Below, piece after piece: positions 1 through 10,188 of a DNA stretch of 42,500 bases. The position numbers were made by a program, and so were the translations under genes. The DNA is from Prorocentrum cordatum (lineage: Eukaryota; Sar; Dinophyceae; Prorocentrales; Prorocentraceae). Positions within the stretch are counted from its first letter, which is position 1. Each line of letters opens with the position of its first letter. The notes under the pieces are model-generated. The model made no database searches and was not told where the DNA came from. It was given only the letters and a program-made list of their open reading frames with translations. The stretch covers positions 528,508 to 571,007 of the forward strand of contig CAUYUJ010012558.1 of NCBI GenBank assembly GCA_963575745.1, read 5' to 3'.

Positions 1-1270
1 GGCGCCACCGCGGCCCTGTGAGCACGAGTGACGTGTCCGAACATGTAGGCCTGGGCAGCGGCGGTGGAAAACAGATGCCTAATATTCCAGATGTTTGGAT
101 ACGCCTCGTGCGTCGCGTCGATCCTGCCGCCCGAGTCGGCAGAGCATGCGAAGCTCCACATCTTCGCGCCAACGCCGATGCATTCTCCCTGCCCAACATC
201 ATGGTTGGCGCGCGGCAGTCGGCTCGCCGGGGGGCGCAGTCGGCGCCGGCGGCGAGCGACGCGGCGCTGGGCACACCTGGCTCAGCACTGACAGCATCCA
301 CATCCGCATCCGCTTCTTCCGTCCGTAAGCGCTCCTACTATCTCGATATCGAGATCGAGCGCGACTTCGCCGACTCCGCGCGCACCTGCCGCTTGGTGGC
401 CCACGGCGGCGTCGGGAAGCTGGGCCGCAGTTCTCTGTCTCCCTCGATCACCACGAAGTCCCGACGGATCGAGTCCGACCGTGGGCGCTTGGCCTCGGGA
501 AGGCCCGACAGAGCCGCTCCCGCCTGCTCGAACTCAATCGGCCCCCGCTTCATCTTGTCCAGTTCCGCTGCGCGCTTGGCTCTCAAGATGGCGGCCTCCA
601 CCGCAATCTTCGCCTCGACCTCGCAATCGACCGTGCTGAACTGAAGACCAGCGACTCCTGCTTCGCGCTCTTCAAGAAGCGCTGCCAACACTTCAGGATG
701 ACCTTCGTCTGCGCCATATGCACCTCCTGCTTCTGTACCTTCTGCGGCCCAGTCCACGCGGGCAGCTCGTAGGCCCGGGCCCTCTCTTGCGGGGGCGCGC
801 GCGCGCGCCCCACCAGCCCGGTGACGCCGACAGGGCCTCCTCCGCGTGGCTGTCCTCCTTTTTCGACTGCACCTCCTCCAGGAAGCCCCGCTGCTGCTCG
901 CCCTTCGTCTCGGTCACCAGCGCGATGGACGAGGACTCCTGCGGCATCCTTTCCTCAGTCCCCAACGGCTTGGGCACCACCCGCGTCTTCCTGACAGTCC
1001 ACCGTCTTCGACCCCTGGAAGACGCCCTGCGGGAAGAGCAGCCTCGACGGCACCGCCTCCAGCATCATCTCGCCCTCCGACAGAGACGGCGACGTCAGAG
1101 CCGCTGTCGCAGCCTTGCAGTCCGCCCAATGCCGCGGGGTGGGCGACATCATCTTCCATGACCAGCTCCACTTCCTCCTGGAAGGCCTTCTGGAACGACT
1201 TGGGGAGCCTCGTGCACGCCTCGGCGAGCCGGTCCTCCTTGACCCGGATCCTCATGCCATGGCTCGGGGG
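1..1270 (-). pseudogene. Broken coding-like stretch, unknown helical protein
   Basis: No family recognised. On the minus strand, protein-like segments follow one another but change frame. Near 1260-1090 there is a segment beginning MRIRVKEDRLAEACTRLP. Near 1070-960 another contains SLSEGEMMLEAVPSRLLF. Near 980-800 a third is rich in Glu, Lys and Gln. From 757 to 338 an open frame of 139 residues contains an Ala/Glu/Lys-rich helix (around KIAVEAAILRAKRAAELDKM) and a basic patch, EAKRPRS. The 757 frame begins with GTG, not ATG, so the true start is unknown. The amino-acid mix differs from the simple-sequence translations nearby, which is why it is reported. It could be exons of a host gene with unrecognised introns, or a decayed transposon ORF. 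It runs off the left edge. Confidence 0.3.
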
Positions 1271-1459
1271 GGCTGCGCCCCTTCGAATCGCGCCCCCCTC
1301 AGCCCACCTCGGGCGAAAGGGATGAGTTGGAGGGGACTGGGAAAAGAAAACGACAAAAGGAAGGGGGGGACGAAGGAGAGATGCAGAAGGGATGGAAGGA
1401 GGACGGGAAGAGAGAGTTGGATGGGGACACGGGGTGGTACATGTCAATGAAGATATGTA

Positions 1460-1492
1460 TCAAAAGATGGGGGGAGATAGAGAGAGAGAGAA

Positions 1493-1524
<32 letters not shown>

Positions 1525-2010
1525 CGAGAGACAGAGACAGAGAGACAAAGAGAAATAATCAAATGCAATTAGAACTAAATCAATGAATACATTTAAAACA
1601 AAGGAAGGAGAAAGAGAGAGAGAGAGAGAACAACACAATAAGCACAACGCGGTGAATTTAGAGAAAAGGGACAGAGAGAGAGAGAAAAAAAACAAAAAAA
1701 AGAGAAAGAGGAAAACAAAATAACAGGGGAGAGAACACACACGCACAACAAATGCGAAAAAGAGCGAGAGAGACAGAGAGAGAGAGAGAGAGAGTTAGAG
1801 AGAGTACGAACAACAAGACAGGATGAGGGGTGGGGGCTGGGGAGGAGGAGAAGAGGAGTTGGGGAGGAGGAGGAGGAGAGATCGTACTGCAGGGACGACG
1901 ACACGGACAGGGGGAATACTTCGACTGAGGGCGAGCGGGTAATTACAAAAAGGGGGTGGGACATATGAGAGGGAGGGCAGGGGACAGGGAGGAGCGGGAA
2001 ATGAAAGGGA
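1460..2010. repeat. (GA)n microsatellites and purine-rich tract
   Basis: The plus strand is nearly all purine. Runs of GAGAGA occur at about 1477-1540, 1610-1630, 1675-1685 and 1770-1800, separated by A-rich pieces and followed by GGA/GGGGA sequence to about 2000. All reading frames here give Glu/Arg or Ser/Leu repeats, so no gene is called. Confidence 0.9.
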
Positions 2011-2065
2011 GTACAATGTGAAGCTAACTCTCTTCTTGCGCTACCTTGCCGTCGCCTGCATCGCC

Positions 2066-2480
2066 TCTCATTGCCCCCTCCCTCCATTGTTCCCTCCCTC
2101 TTTCCCTCTGTCTCTCTGTCTGGTGGACGAGCGGCGAGAGGGAGGGGAAAGGGGGACGGAAGGAGAGGGAGAGGGAGACTCAGCAGAACCACCATCACCA
2201 TCACCATCCCCTTCGTCGCCACGACCATGACGCACCACTACTGTCACCACAGCAACCATCGCCACAACCAGCCACCACTTCACCCAGTCCATGATGCCAG
2301 GCTCACACGGAAACAGCAACGGTCAGACCTCCTCCCCGTGGACCCCCCCCCCTTCCTCCTCCTGATCCTCCTCCTGATCCTCCTGATCCTCCTCATCCTC
2401 CTCCCTCACTCCCTCCCTCCTCCCCGCCATCCCCCCCCCCTCTCTCCCTGCCCTTTCCCCCCTCCCTCGATCTCCCCCCC
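2066..2480. repeat. Switching purine and pyrimidine low-complexity sequence
   Basis: Pyrimidine-rich 2066-2118 is followed by purine-rich 2125-2178, an ACC/CAC-rich piece 2188-2290 and a long CT/CCT tract 2335-2480. The pyrimidine tract contains repeated CCTCCTGATC units at about 2356-2395. No coding signal is seen. Confidence 0.8.
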
Positions 2481-3990
2481 AAACCCAGACCAGGGGCGTC
2501 TGATAGGGATAGGGAAGGTCGCAAGTCATGGCCCGAGCCACGTGCGCAGCCCAGGGGGGAACCAAAGGACGTGTTAAGATAATTGAAAGGATGGCCGTGG
2601 AATCATAGCGCGGCCCCGGCCACGATACATCACCCCTTCTCGGATGAGCCCGACCTGAAGCCCAGCATTCCGAGCGGGGCCCGGCGGCGGGGCGGGCGGG
2701 AGGAGTCCGGGCAGAGGCACCGGACGGTCACCCGCACGCAGGTGGGGACCTGCGCCGCGCTTGCTGCGAGGGGCCGAGGGCAAAAGGGAGGGGGGGGCGG
2801 GGGCGAAAGCAGGACGAGGCGCGGCAAACATCGGCGGCACGACTTGCTCCTGGCTGCCCCCACAAACCCCGAGACCCCCCCCCCCCCCCTCAGACCTCTC
2901 CAGCGGTGCGTTCTGATCAGAATTTCGACGCCGATTCAACCTGGAGCTCCCCAGAGCCCCGAAGAGGGCGATTGACGCCCAACGATTTGGGACCTCAGAA
3001 ATCGAGTCCGTGAGAACCTCCGACCTCGAAAACCTCGAACCTCGAGAAGCGAGCTCACCCTCTGAATGGGAACGATAGGGGGAGACCAGCTCAGGGGGGG
3101 CATCGAACTGGGCAACGGCTAGGGGCAACAGGGCGGAGCAGGCTATCGGGCAACTACCGCCGATCAGTTGGCCAATGGGCGATTGGGGTTCGATGCGCCC
3201 CCCCTTGAGTGCATGCCCCCCCCAAGGTTGCCCCCCACTGGGGGGGGTAATACACCCCTGGGCGGTCGGGCGCCTGAGCATCGCCCCGTACCTGGTGACG
3301 CTCGGGCGTGCCACCACCAAGAGTCGGCCCCCACCCCGACTGGTTCTCGTCGGCGGTGGCCTCTGCTCTCAGACATCCGACGCCTTTCATCTCCCGACAC
3401 GGCTTCGCGGACTGGGAGAGGGCCCCGCGAGACCTAAAACGGCCACCGTCAGTTTGTCGTGCTTTTGCTCGTGGAGCGAGCATGTCTGGGTCTCCTCATC
3501 CTGAGCCGTTTTCTGATGGTCCCGAAGCACTTTGAGGGCCCCGGGAGGCCGAACGCGGCGGAAAACCTTCAAATGTCGATTCCTTCAGGACCCGTGTCCT
3601 TCATGGCGGTCCGCTCCCCCTCCGAACTTCCCCGCCGAACCCGGCGACCGATGACGTGCTCGGCTGGGCGAGGCTGGGACGGGCTCTCCATGAGAGGTCG
3701 GGGCCGTCGTCTTTGGCGCCGCCGCCGCAGTCGCCGCTGCTGTCGCCGTCGTTCACCTCCTCCCTCCTCACCCTGCTCCTCACCCCTCTTCCACGACGGC
3801 GGCGGCGAGCTCGACGACCTCGACGACCACCACCACGACCTCGACAACGACGACCTCCTCTCGGAGGCGACAATGCGGGCGAATAGCCCAGGGGGGACAA
3901 CACATGCATCCAGGGGCGCCTGTGGTCTGTCTTCGGCGAAGCTCCCCAGCGAATACGTGTAATGCCCGCCCCTGGGCCATTCCAGGGAAG
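2481..3990. other. Gene-free GC-rich stretch
   Basis: I see no gene here. The stretch has short homopolymers (C run at about 2876-2890, G runs near 2791-2797 and 3241-3247), clustered CTCGA/TCGAA words at 3000-3055, and GGC/GAC trinucleotide-rich sequence at 3700-3870. Open frames exist on both strands but are arginine/proline/serine-rich and overlap each other, as expected from composition. Confidence 0.6.
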
Positions 3991-3996
3991 CCAAAC

Positions 3997-4116
3997 GGTA
4001 CCGATACCGCTACTGCACGGACCTCTGCCAGGGTGCTTTCTGACCAGACTTTCGAAGCGAATCCAGCAGTGGCGACGAGGGCCTCCCAGGAGGCGAACAG
4101 TATTGGTATCGGTACC
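3997..4116. repeat. Small element with near-perfect terminal inverted repeats
   Basis: The left arm 3997-4015 and right arm 4098-4116 are reverse complements at 17 of 19 positions, including a perfect 12-bp block (GGTACCGATACC at 3997-4008 against 4105-4116). The 82-bp interior resembles sequence at about 34483-34540 (shared words TTCCGAAGCGGATCC-like and CCTCCAGGAGGCG-like). The shape is that of a tiny MITE, or of a palindrome produced by replication. No target-site duplication was identified. Confidence 0.55.
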
Positions 4117-4401
4117 GGTGCCTTTCCCTCCTCTGGTATTCGCCCCTCTCGTCGCCTCCGATCCTGATCGAGCCTCCCCGCCGGCCCCGGAGACCGACGA
4201 TGTGAGCGGCCGGGCGAAGGTTGCTGGCAGGTCGAGCCTCTCGGCGAGCAGCCCACCTCCCGCACGGGCGCGGGAGGCGGTCGCTGGCGGCCGCCCGGCG
4301 GCTCCCCCCTGGGGGGCCAGGACGAAGAGAAACGTTGGCGAGGAGGAAGCGAGAACCTCGCAGATCCGGCGGCTCTGGCGGGCGTCTCGGGCGCAACGGC
4401 C

Positions 4402-4431
4402 TTCTCAGAGCGTCCCGGAACGCTCTGAGAA
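4402..4431. repeat. Perfect 12-bp hairpin
   Basis: TTCTCAGAGCGT at 4402-4413 is exactly complementary to 4420-4431 across a 6-nt loop, CCCGGA. Half of it recurs just after (ACGCTCTGG-like at 4440) and at about 34918-34932. It is not followed by a T run, so a terminator reading has no support. In the plus frame it encodes a repeated VPERSEN-like phrase. Confidence 0.6.
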
Positions 4432-4439
4432 CGTCCCCG

Positions 4440-5640
4440 AACGCTCTGGAACGGAGGTAGCCTCGTCCTCGCCCCGCCCGGTAATGGAGTAGGGGGGGGC
4501 AGTGTGCACCTTCCTCGCCCCGTCCAGGCCCCCAGGAGCCCCAGCAGGGTAGGGCACACAAGGTGCGCCGTTCTGCCCCCGCCCACTGCTCGCCCTCCCC
4601 TGTTACGCAACGCCCGGGCATCACCATGGCCACACGGCCTGGAGAACGAACGAGCAAACGGACGAACGACGCGCGACGCGTCCCCAGGAGGGGACTGGCT
4701 GGCCAGCAGCCTGGGCGGGGCGGCCGTGGCCGCCACAGATCTCCTGCACGGTGCGATCCAGGGGTGCTGATGCAACCATTCTCCTGTGACCTGTGAGTCC
4801 CGACACTCCGTGTCCAATGCTGCAGTCGACCATGCAGCGTCTGTCTTTCAACACGAGCGATCCGCTCGTGGTACTTCCATCATCTGGGAGCGAGCGGGCT
4901 GGCGAGAAAAGGTGCACGCCCAGCTCAGCATCCAAGCGAATCGCTGGAGACATCGGGCTTGTTGGGGAAAGCGAGAATTCGGCGGAGACGATGGTTATCT
5001 GTAGGGGCCGAGCAATGAACAGGACATTCTCCTGCTCTAGAATTACCCACGGCAGAGTTCGGCGAAAAGGCTATAGCCTTAGATGAAGCGTCCCAGGAGA
5101 CAGCTGCTCTTCGTGCACATCCTGTAAGGGCAGATGACGCGTAGGATTCTTTAGCTGCGGCGCAGACAGACAAGGGAGGACCGAAGAGGGGTTCGGCAGT
5201 GGACCCAGGCCTCCAATGGATTGACACGAACACGCTGCGGAACAAAAACAGGCGGAAACTGTTCGCCTTTTGCCGCGTCATTCCAGGACCGACGCCCAAG
5301 TGTTTGGGCGCTCTTCGCCCAACGGTGCGGCCTCGGGAGGGCCCCTCGCCGCCGCGACCTGGGACTCCCCCGGAGCTCTTCCGGGAACGCACCCGCAGAG
5401 AAAGAACCAGGGGCAGGCCCTTGAGGGCAGAGGAAGCGGAGGAGGTCAAGAGGAGGAGGAGGAGTAGGAGGGAAGGAGGAGGAAGGCCTCAGGACTGTGG
5501 GATTGGCTGGACTGCGCCCCTCTCCTCCCCCTCCTCCTCGAAGCACGGAATCCCACCAGCCCTTTAGGGCGTCGGTGGTTTAACGAGTTTCCTCTTCCAC
5601 CCCTCCTTCTTCCCCTTCGGGGAGGGGTTTACCCCTCCCC
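4440..5640. other. Gene-free stretch
   Basis: No gene, RNA or element is recognised. 5440-5490 is GGA-rich and 5590-5660 is CCCCT-rich. Reading frames are open on several strands at once but lack any domain signature. Confidence 0.5.
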
Positions 5641-5818
5641 CTACCCCCTCCCCACTGACCTGGACAGTGGGGGCCGCGATCGGTCAGAGCGTCCAAGATC
5701 GACCCCTGGGAGGGCTAAAATTCGACACCCCTCACGAGGATCGTGGCTCCTGAGGGGGGGGCTGAAATTTAGGAACCCCCCTTCGTTGATCGATCTCCTC
5801 CAAGATGGCTCCGAGAGA

Positions 5819-5924
5819 CGTCTTGGACCCCCTCTTGGGCCCTGCGCGCGGGCGGGCGGAGCGCCGCCCGCCCGCCCGCAAGGCCCAAGAGCCCACCAAA
5901 ACGTTCGAAGATACTTCCAAGACG
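5819..5924. repeat. Nested GC-rich inverted repeat
   Basis: Three nested pairs of arms share one centre. The inner pair is 12 bp (5848-5859 with 5864-5875) around a 4-nt AGCG loop and is almost pure GC. The middle pair is 10 bp (5832-5841 with 5882-5891). The outer pair is 9 bp (5819-5827 with 5916-5924). The whole could fold as a roughly 106-nt imperfect hairpin. A separate 7-bp hairpin follows at 6066-6086. No function can be assigned. Confidence 0.7.
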
Positions 5925-5929
5925 CCACC

Positions 5930-6056
5930 AGGGAAGAGGAAGATGAGGAGGAAGAGGAGGAGGCGGAGGAGGAGGAGGAGCAGGAGGTGAGGGAGGAGGA
6001 GGAGAAGAGGAGGAGGAGAAGGCGGAGGAGGAGGAAGAGGGGGAGGAGAACAGCTG
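5930..6056. repeat. GGA-rich purine tract
   Basis: Plus-strand AGG/GAA triplets run almost without interruption between the nested hairpin at 5819-5924 and the small hairpin at 6066-6086. Confidence 0.85.
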
Positions 6057-6680
6057 CCGATCATCGGCGCTCTTCGTTCGAGCGCCTGGTGTAGGATGGG
6101 CTGGTGGGGATACGCGAAGCGTCAAGAATTTACACACCTCGGCGGCGGCCGAGGTTGCCGGGGGCGCGCCCCCGCGTGTGCGTTCGCGAGCGGGCCGGCG
6201 CGGCGCGGCTCCAGAAAGGGATCGCTGTGGATCGCTGCGGGAAAGAGACGGGGAAAGAGGGCGTGCAGCATCGATCTCCGAAACAAGCGCTACCGCCGTG
6301 AGGCGATCCCCCCTCGAGGGCCCCTTCTGCGCACGCCATCCCCCTGCCAGGATTTTTTGGCGCACGCTATCCCAAGCTGGGGGATCGCATGTAATCCGTG
6401 GGTCGCCAGCGGCACATGGCACGCCATTTTCCCAGCCCCAACCGTAGCACACGACCCGCGGGCGCGGCGCCAGACTGCATCAACAGCCCCCCTCCGTGCT
6501 CGGTGCTCATTTCTTGCAACTCTTCCTGCTGCTGTCGCTGTTGGCTCTGGCGTTCATCCTGAACTCAGCATCGACCTTATCCTCCTTCTCCTCCTCCTGC
6601 TGATTAGTGGAACCCTTCGAGGGCCGAAAGCGCCTCAAACCCATCCAGTCTGGAGACGCGGGCGGAGGATTAGAAAGAGG
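6057..6680. other. Gene-free stretch with a 7-bp hairpin
   Basis: GGCGCTC at 6066-6072 pairs with GAGCGCC at 6080-6086. The rest is GC-rich sequence with no recognised gene. It leads into composite repeat copy A. Confidence 0.5.
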
Positions 6681-7170
6681 ACCAATGTAAACCCAAGGCC
6701 CATCAACGATAATGAAAGGAACTCTCCCTGCCAGCCCCCTCTCCATAAGCGCCTATGCAGATAACTATGTGTCAGGACCCGTTGGAAGACGACAGGAACC
6801 GCCCTCCATCGAAGAAACTCGTGCAAACTTGTAATACGAGTGTGCGCGGAATCAAGACGAGAATCACATGTTGAACACGACACGCCCTCAAGCCGTGAAA
6901 TGTTTGCAAACTTTTAGAAAACAATGCGCGCGGCATTCAGGCGATAACCTAATGTTGAAAACGGCCCGCCCTCCATCCGTGAAGCTCTTGCAAACTTCTA
7001 AAACTAATGAACCCGGCGCGGTGGCGAGAGCATCATGTTGAAAACGGCCCGCCCTCCATCCATGAAACTCTCAAAAGTTTTGAGCTGTGCAGAAATCTCA
7101 AACGGAACGTCAGACCCACCCTACCGACCAGTCCCGGGATGCGACAGGAGGGACTTGTTTCGGAAAGGAG
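6681..7170 (+). repeat. Composite dispersed repeat, copy A
   Basis: This is the first of five related copies. It opens with module 1 (GACCAATGTAAACCCAAG... CATCAACGAT near 6680-6712). Four tandem units of a satellite follow, whose GCCCTC box lies at 6801, 6884, 6968 and 7051, giving spacings of 83, 84 and 83 bp. Each unit carries TGCGCGGCG, GCGAGAACCACATGTTGAAAACG-like and CCGTGAAACTCTTGCAAA-like phrases. It ends with module 4 (ACCCACCCTACCGACCAG... GATGCGACAGG near 7115-7150). The roughly 75-bp module 2 found in copies B to E is missing here. The giant GGA tract begins about 90 bp downstream. Confidence 0.8.
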
Positions 7171-7254
7171 ATGGACCAACAAAAAGAGGATGGCTGCGCT
7201 CAAGATGGACTCTAGACTCTAGAGCCAGCCGCGACACTGACTGGATGAGGGGGA

Positions 7255-8430
7255 GGTGCGGGAGCAGGAAGAGGAGGAAATAAGGAGGAGGAGGAGGCGG
7301 AGAAGGAGGAGGAACACCGACCACCAGAGAAGAAGGAGCAGGAGAAGGGGGGGCGGACCACAAACCACCCAAGGAGGAGGATGAGGAGGAGGAACACAGG
7401 AGGTGTGGGCGGAGGAGGGGGAGGAGGAGAGGAGGAGGAGGAGGAGGAGGAGGAGGAGGAGGAGGAGGAGGAGGAGGAGGAGGAGGAGGAGGAGGAGGAG
7501 GAGGAGGACGAGGAGGAGGAGGAGGAGGCGGAGGAGGAGGAGGAGAGAAGAAGAAGACGAACGAGGAAAAGGCAGAGGAGAAGGACGAGGAGGAGAAGGG
7601 GGACGAGGAGGAGGAGGCAGGAGGAGGAGAAGGAGGAGGAGATGGAGGACGAGGGGGAGGAGGAGGGAAGGGAGGAGGAGGAGGGGAGGAGGAGGAGGAG
7701 GAGGAGGAGGAGGAGGAGGAGGAAGGAGGAGGGGGAGGAGGAGGAGGAGGAGGAGGAGGAGGAGGAGGAGGAGGGGAAGGAGGAGGAGGAGGAGGAGGGG
7801 AGGAAGACGAGGAGAGGAAGAACCCCGACCACCCACCCAAGGAGGAGGAAGAGGAGGAGGAGGAGGGGGAAGAGGAGGAGGTAGAGAAGGAGGAAGAGGT
7901 AGAGAAGGAGGAGGAGGAGAAGGAGGAGGAGGAAGAGGAGGAAGAGCACGGGGGGAGAAGGAGGAGGAGGAGAGGAGGAGGAGGAGGAGGGAGGAGGAGG
8001 AGGAGGAGGAGGAGGAGGGGGAGGATGGCAGAGCGCGCCGTCGCCCGTCTGGAGCCGCGGGCGCCCCTCCTTCGACCATCGCGACCATCAGCCGGCCTTC
8101 CCTCCACGCGAAGAACACGCGGATGGGCCGCGCCGGGCCGCGGCCTCGGCACGAGGCGCGGCAGCGCTCGGGGGCGGCGGTGGCGGGGACGTCGTCGTCG
8201 CTGCCGTCGCCCACTTCCACCCGTCGAAGCCCCTAGAAAGGGGGCGGGAGGAGGAGGAGGAGGAGGAGGAGGAGGAGGAGGCTGAGGAGGAGGCTGAGGA
8301 GGAGAAGGAGGAGGACGAGGAGGAGGAGGAGGAGGAAAAGGGGAAGGAGGAGGAGGGGGAGGAGGAGGAGAAGGAGGAGGAGGAAGAGGAGGAGGGGGAG
8401 GAGGAAGAAGAGGAGGAGGAGGAAGAAGAG
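7255..8430. repeat. Giant (GGA)n tract between two composite repeats
   Basis: This is nearly 1.2 kb of plus-strand GGA/GAA/GGG triplets, purest at about 7425-7520, 7680-7790 and 8240-8280. It is interrupted by short phrases (GACCACCCACCCAAGG-like at about 7825 and earlier at about 7365) and by a 205-bp GC-rich core at 8028-8235. It lies between composite repeat copies A and B, so its ends coincide with repeat boundaries. The long Pro/Leu/Ser or Glu/Arg frames over it are composition artefacts. Confidence 0.95.
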
Positions 8431-8914
8431 GACCACTGCAAAACCAAGAGTCATCAACGATGTTGGAATTAACCCTCCCCCCAAGCTCCCTCTTGAGAGG
8501 AACCACAACGGTTCATTTCCATTGAGGGAACTGCCTCGTCGAAAGACATTTGAATCTCTTGAGGCATGGCAAAACATGTTCTCGGGATGTAAGCGCCACG
8601 TATCAACCTGACTGCTGCGTCTTGGCGATCCAGGACCGCGCCAGAGCGCCTTTTCTGGGACTTCAGCACCGCGAATCAACATAACTGTTGCGCACGCACA
8701 ATCCCGAATCCTTCCAAAACGCCGAATCTGGTACGTTGATCATGGGATGCCGTGGAACACTTGCAAATGTTGAAAACGAATATGCGCGGCGCTAAGGCGA
8801 GAACCGCATTTTGAAAGAGAACCGCCCTCAATCCGTGAAACCAGAGCAAATATTCAAAACGAGTGTGCGCGGCGCTAAAGCGATATCCACATGTTGAAAA
8901 CGAATCGCCCTCAG
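8430..8914 (+). repeat. Composite dispersed repeat, copy B
   Basis: Module 1 begins directly at the end of the GGA tract (GACCACTGCAAAACCAAGAG at 8431). The conserved TCATTTCCATTGAGGGAACTGCC phrase region follows near 8511-8532. Module 2 lies at about 8570-8700 with two partial units: a CGCCACGTATCAACCTGACTG-like then a CGCGAATCAACATAACTGTTG-like line. Two 83-bp satellite units follow (GCCCTC boxes at 8824 and 8907). The 3' module 4 is absent, so the copy is truncated at about 8914. Confidence 0.8.
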
Positions 8915-9200
8915 GATTTCCGCGTTCTCCTCCTCCATCTAGTCCCCCACTTGTCGCGGGCGAGCTTCTCCTCCGTCGTCGCATCGAAGCGCCGTCGGGG
9001 GCGTTGATCTTGGGGGAACGAACAGGCGCCCCGACCGAGGGCACGACGCAGTCCGTTCTGAGGAACTCGCGCAATATCCTTTGCTCTGGGACAGTTGGCG
9101 ATCTTCACCTTTGCCAGGCCCCTGACTCCTGCCTCGGTCTCGCCCCCTTTGCCGCTGCGTATTTTTTTTCGGGCGCTCCTTTTTCCCCATCGCCTTCGCC
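8915..9200. other. Unassigned stretch after copy B
   Basis: GC-rich sequence without a recognised gene or repeat. It runs into the minus-strand open region at 9204. Confidence 0.4.
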
Positions 9201-9203
9201 GCC

Positions 9204-9832
9204 CTAGCCGCCCTGGCCGCCCGGGGCAGCTTCGACCGGCGCGGGGGCGCCAGGGGGCCCCCCTTTGGATGTCTGCAGGGGCGCTCGGCTCGAGAGAGGG
9301 AACATTTTCCATGTGAGAAAATGTTTGCAACCGACGTCTTTCTTCAATGTTTTGCCATCCCCCATGCAGGACGGGCCTGTCCCCTCGCCCCCGCCGCCGC
9401 CGCCGCTTCCCGCGCCTCCCACTGCGAGGCCGCGGGCGTTCGGCTGTTTGCGCTGAGCGTCGCAGTTGCGTTCACCTCGGCCCGTCCGCGCACGTCTGCT
9501 GATCTGCGCGAGCAACCGCTCGCACGCATGACTTCGCGCTCTCCGTTCGCCAGCGTCGTCGCCGTGTTCGGGCGGAACGATTGACGGGCGGAACGATTGA
9601 CGTGACCTCTCCATTGCATTCATAATCTTCGTCCCGCCATAGAACTCGGACTGATCGTCGTCTGCTTCTCTGTCCGAACCGCGGGTCTTGATGTCCACCG
9701 AGTCTCGGCGCGCGCGCCTGACCGTGATCTTGGCGGGTCGGGGGGAATGTATCCACGGGGCGGTAGCAGGCGCTGCCTGCGCGCCGCCGAGTTTCTTCTC
9801 CTGCTTCGAGTGCCGATCCGCCTCATCCCCGG

Positions 9833-9872
<40 letters not shown>

Positions 9873-10187
9873 CAAGTCCTGCATTTGCGCGATGGCCTCG
9901 ATCTCGGCACGCCGCTCTGCGCGCAACCCCCGCTTGCCAGCGCCCCCTTCCGGGCGGCGCTCGATCTGGAGCGCAGCTGCTCGGGGCGCTGCAGCGACTT
10001 CCCGGCGCTCGGCCCCAGCTGAGCCCTCAAACGCCCGCAGGCGTTTAGCGGCCCCGCCGTCGATCATCTCTGCCCCGCGCTCAGAGTCGCGCGCGGCACA
10101 GCCGCGAGGCGCTCCGAGCACTGGGGGGCAATCGATTGGGCCGGCACCTGCGGGGGTTCGGGCAGCAATGCGTTTTGCCAGCGCCAT
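9204..10187 (-). CDS. Candidate exon or ORF, Arg/Glu-rich protein of unknown function
   Basis: This is an uninterrupted 327-residue frame beginning with a real ATG (10185-10187). Residues 40-130 are rich in Ala, Arg and Glu and look helical (GGAAKRLRAFEGSAGAERRE, then AERRAEIEAIAQMQDLEERE). An ERERERE run follows, encoded by the (TC)n microsatellite at 9836-9870. Residues 140-205 are mixed and less repetitive (KITVRRARRDSVDIKTRGSD, DDQSEFYGGTKIMNAMERSR). The C-terminal third turns Gly/Pro-rich. No domain is recognised. It follows two other coding-like segments on the same strand (10189-10698 and 10794-11386) and may belong with them as exons or as a frameshifted transposon ORF. In-frame dependence on a microsatellite lowers confidence. 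Confidence 0.4.
9570..9601. repeat. 16-bp perfect tandem duplication
   Basis: GGGCGGAACGATTGAC occurs twice without a gap at 9570-9585 and 9586-9601. It lies inside the minus-strand open frame at 9204-10187. Because 16 is not a multiple of three, the duplication shifts phase; the frame nevertheless stays open on both sides. Confidence 0.95.
9836..9870. repeat. (TC)n microsatellite
   Basis: About 17 TC dinucleotides in a row on the plus strand. They are translated as alternating Glu/Arg in the overlapping minus-strand frame. Confidence 0.95.
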
Positions 10188-10188
10188 C

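Noticed and set aside
1299-2228. Ser/Leu/Phe-rich frames resembling signal or membrane segments
   Set aside because: They arise from (GA)n/(CT)n sequence; hydrophobicity is forced by TCT/CTC/TTC codons.
4402-4431. Hairpin as a transcription terminator
   Set aside because: No T run follows, and the setting is eukaryotic.
5800-5822. Possible spliced-leader relict (AGCCATCTTGG on the minus strand)
   Set aside because: Only 10 or 11 central bases fit. The CTCAAG end and CCGT start are missing and no element begins there.
7184-7206. Possible spliced-leader relict on the plus strand (GCGCTCAAGATGG)
   Set aside because: Only the CTCAAG end and a following ATG match; the central CCATTTTGG is absent. 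It lies just after copy A.
7121-8506. Long open frames (up to 461 residues) rich in Pro, Leu, Ser, Glu or Arg across the GGA tract
   Set aside because: They occur in several frames on both strands at once and consist of codons forced by GGA/TCC triplets. No start, domain or composition change supports coding.
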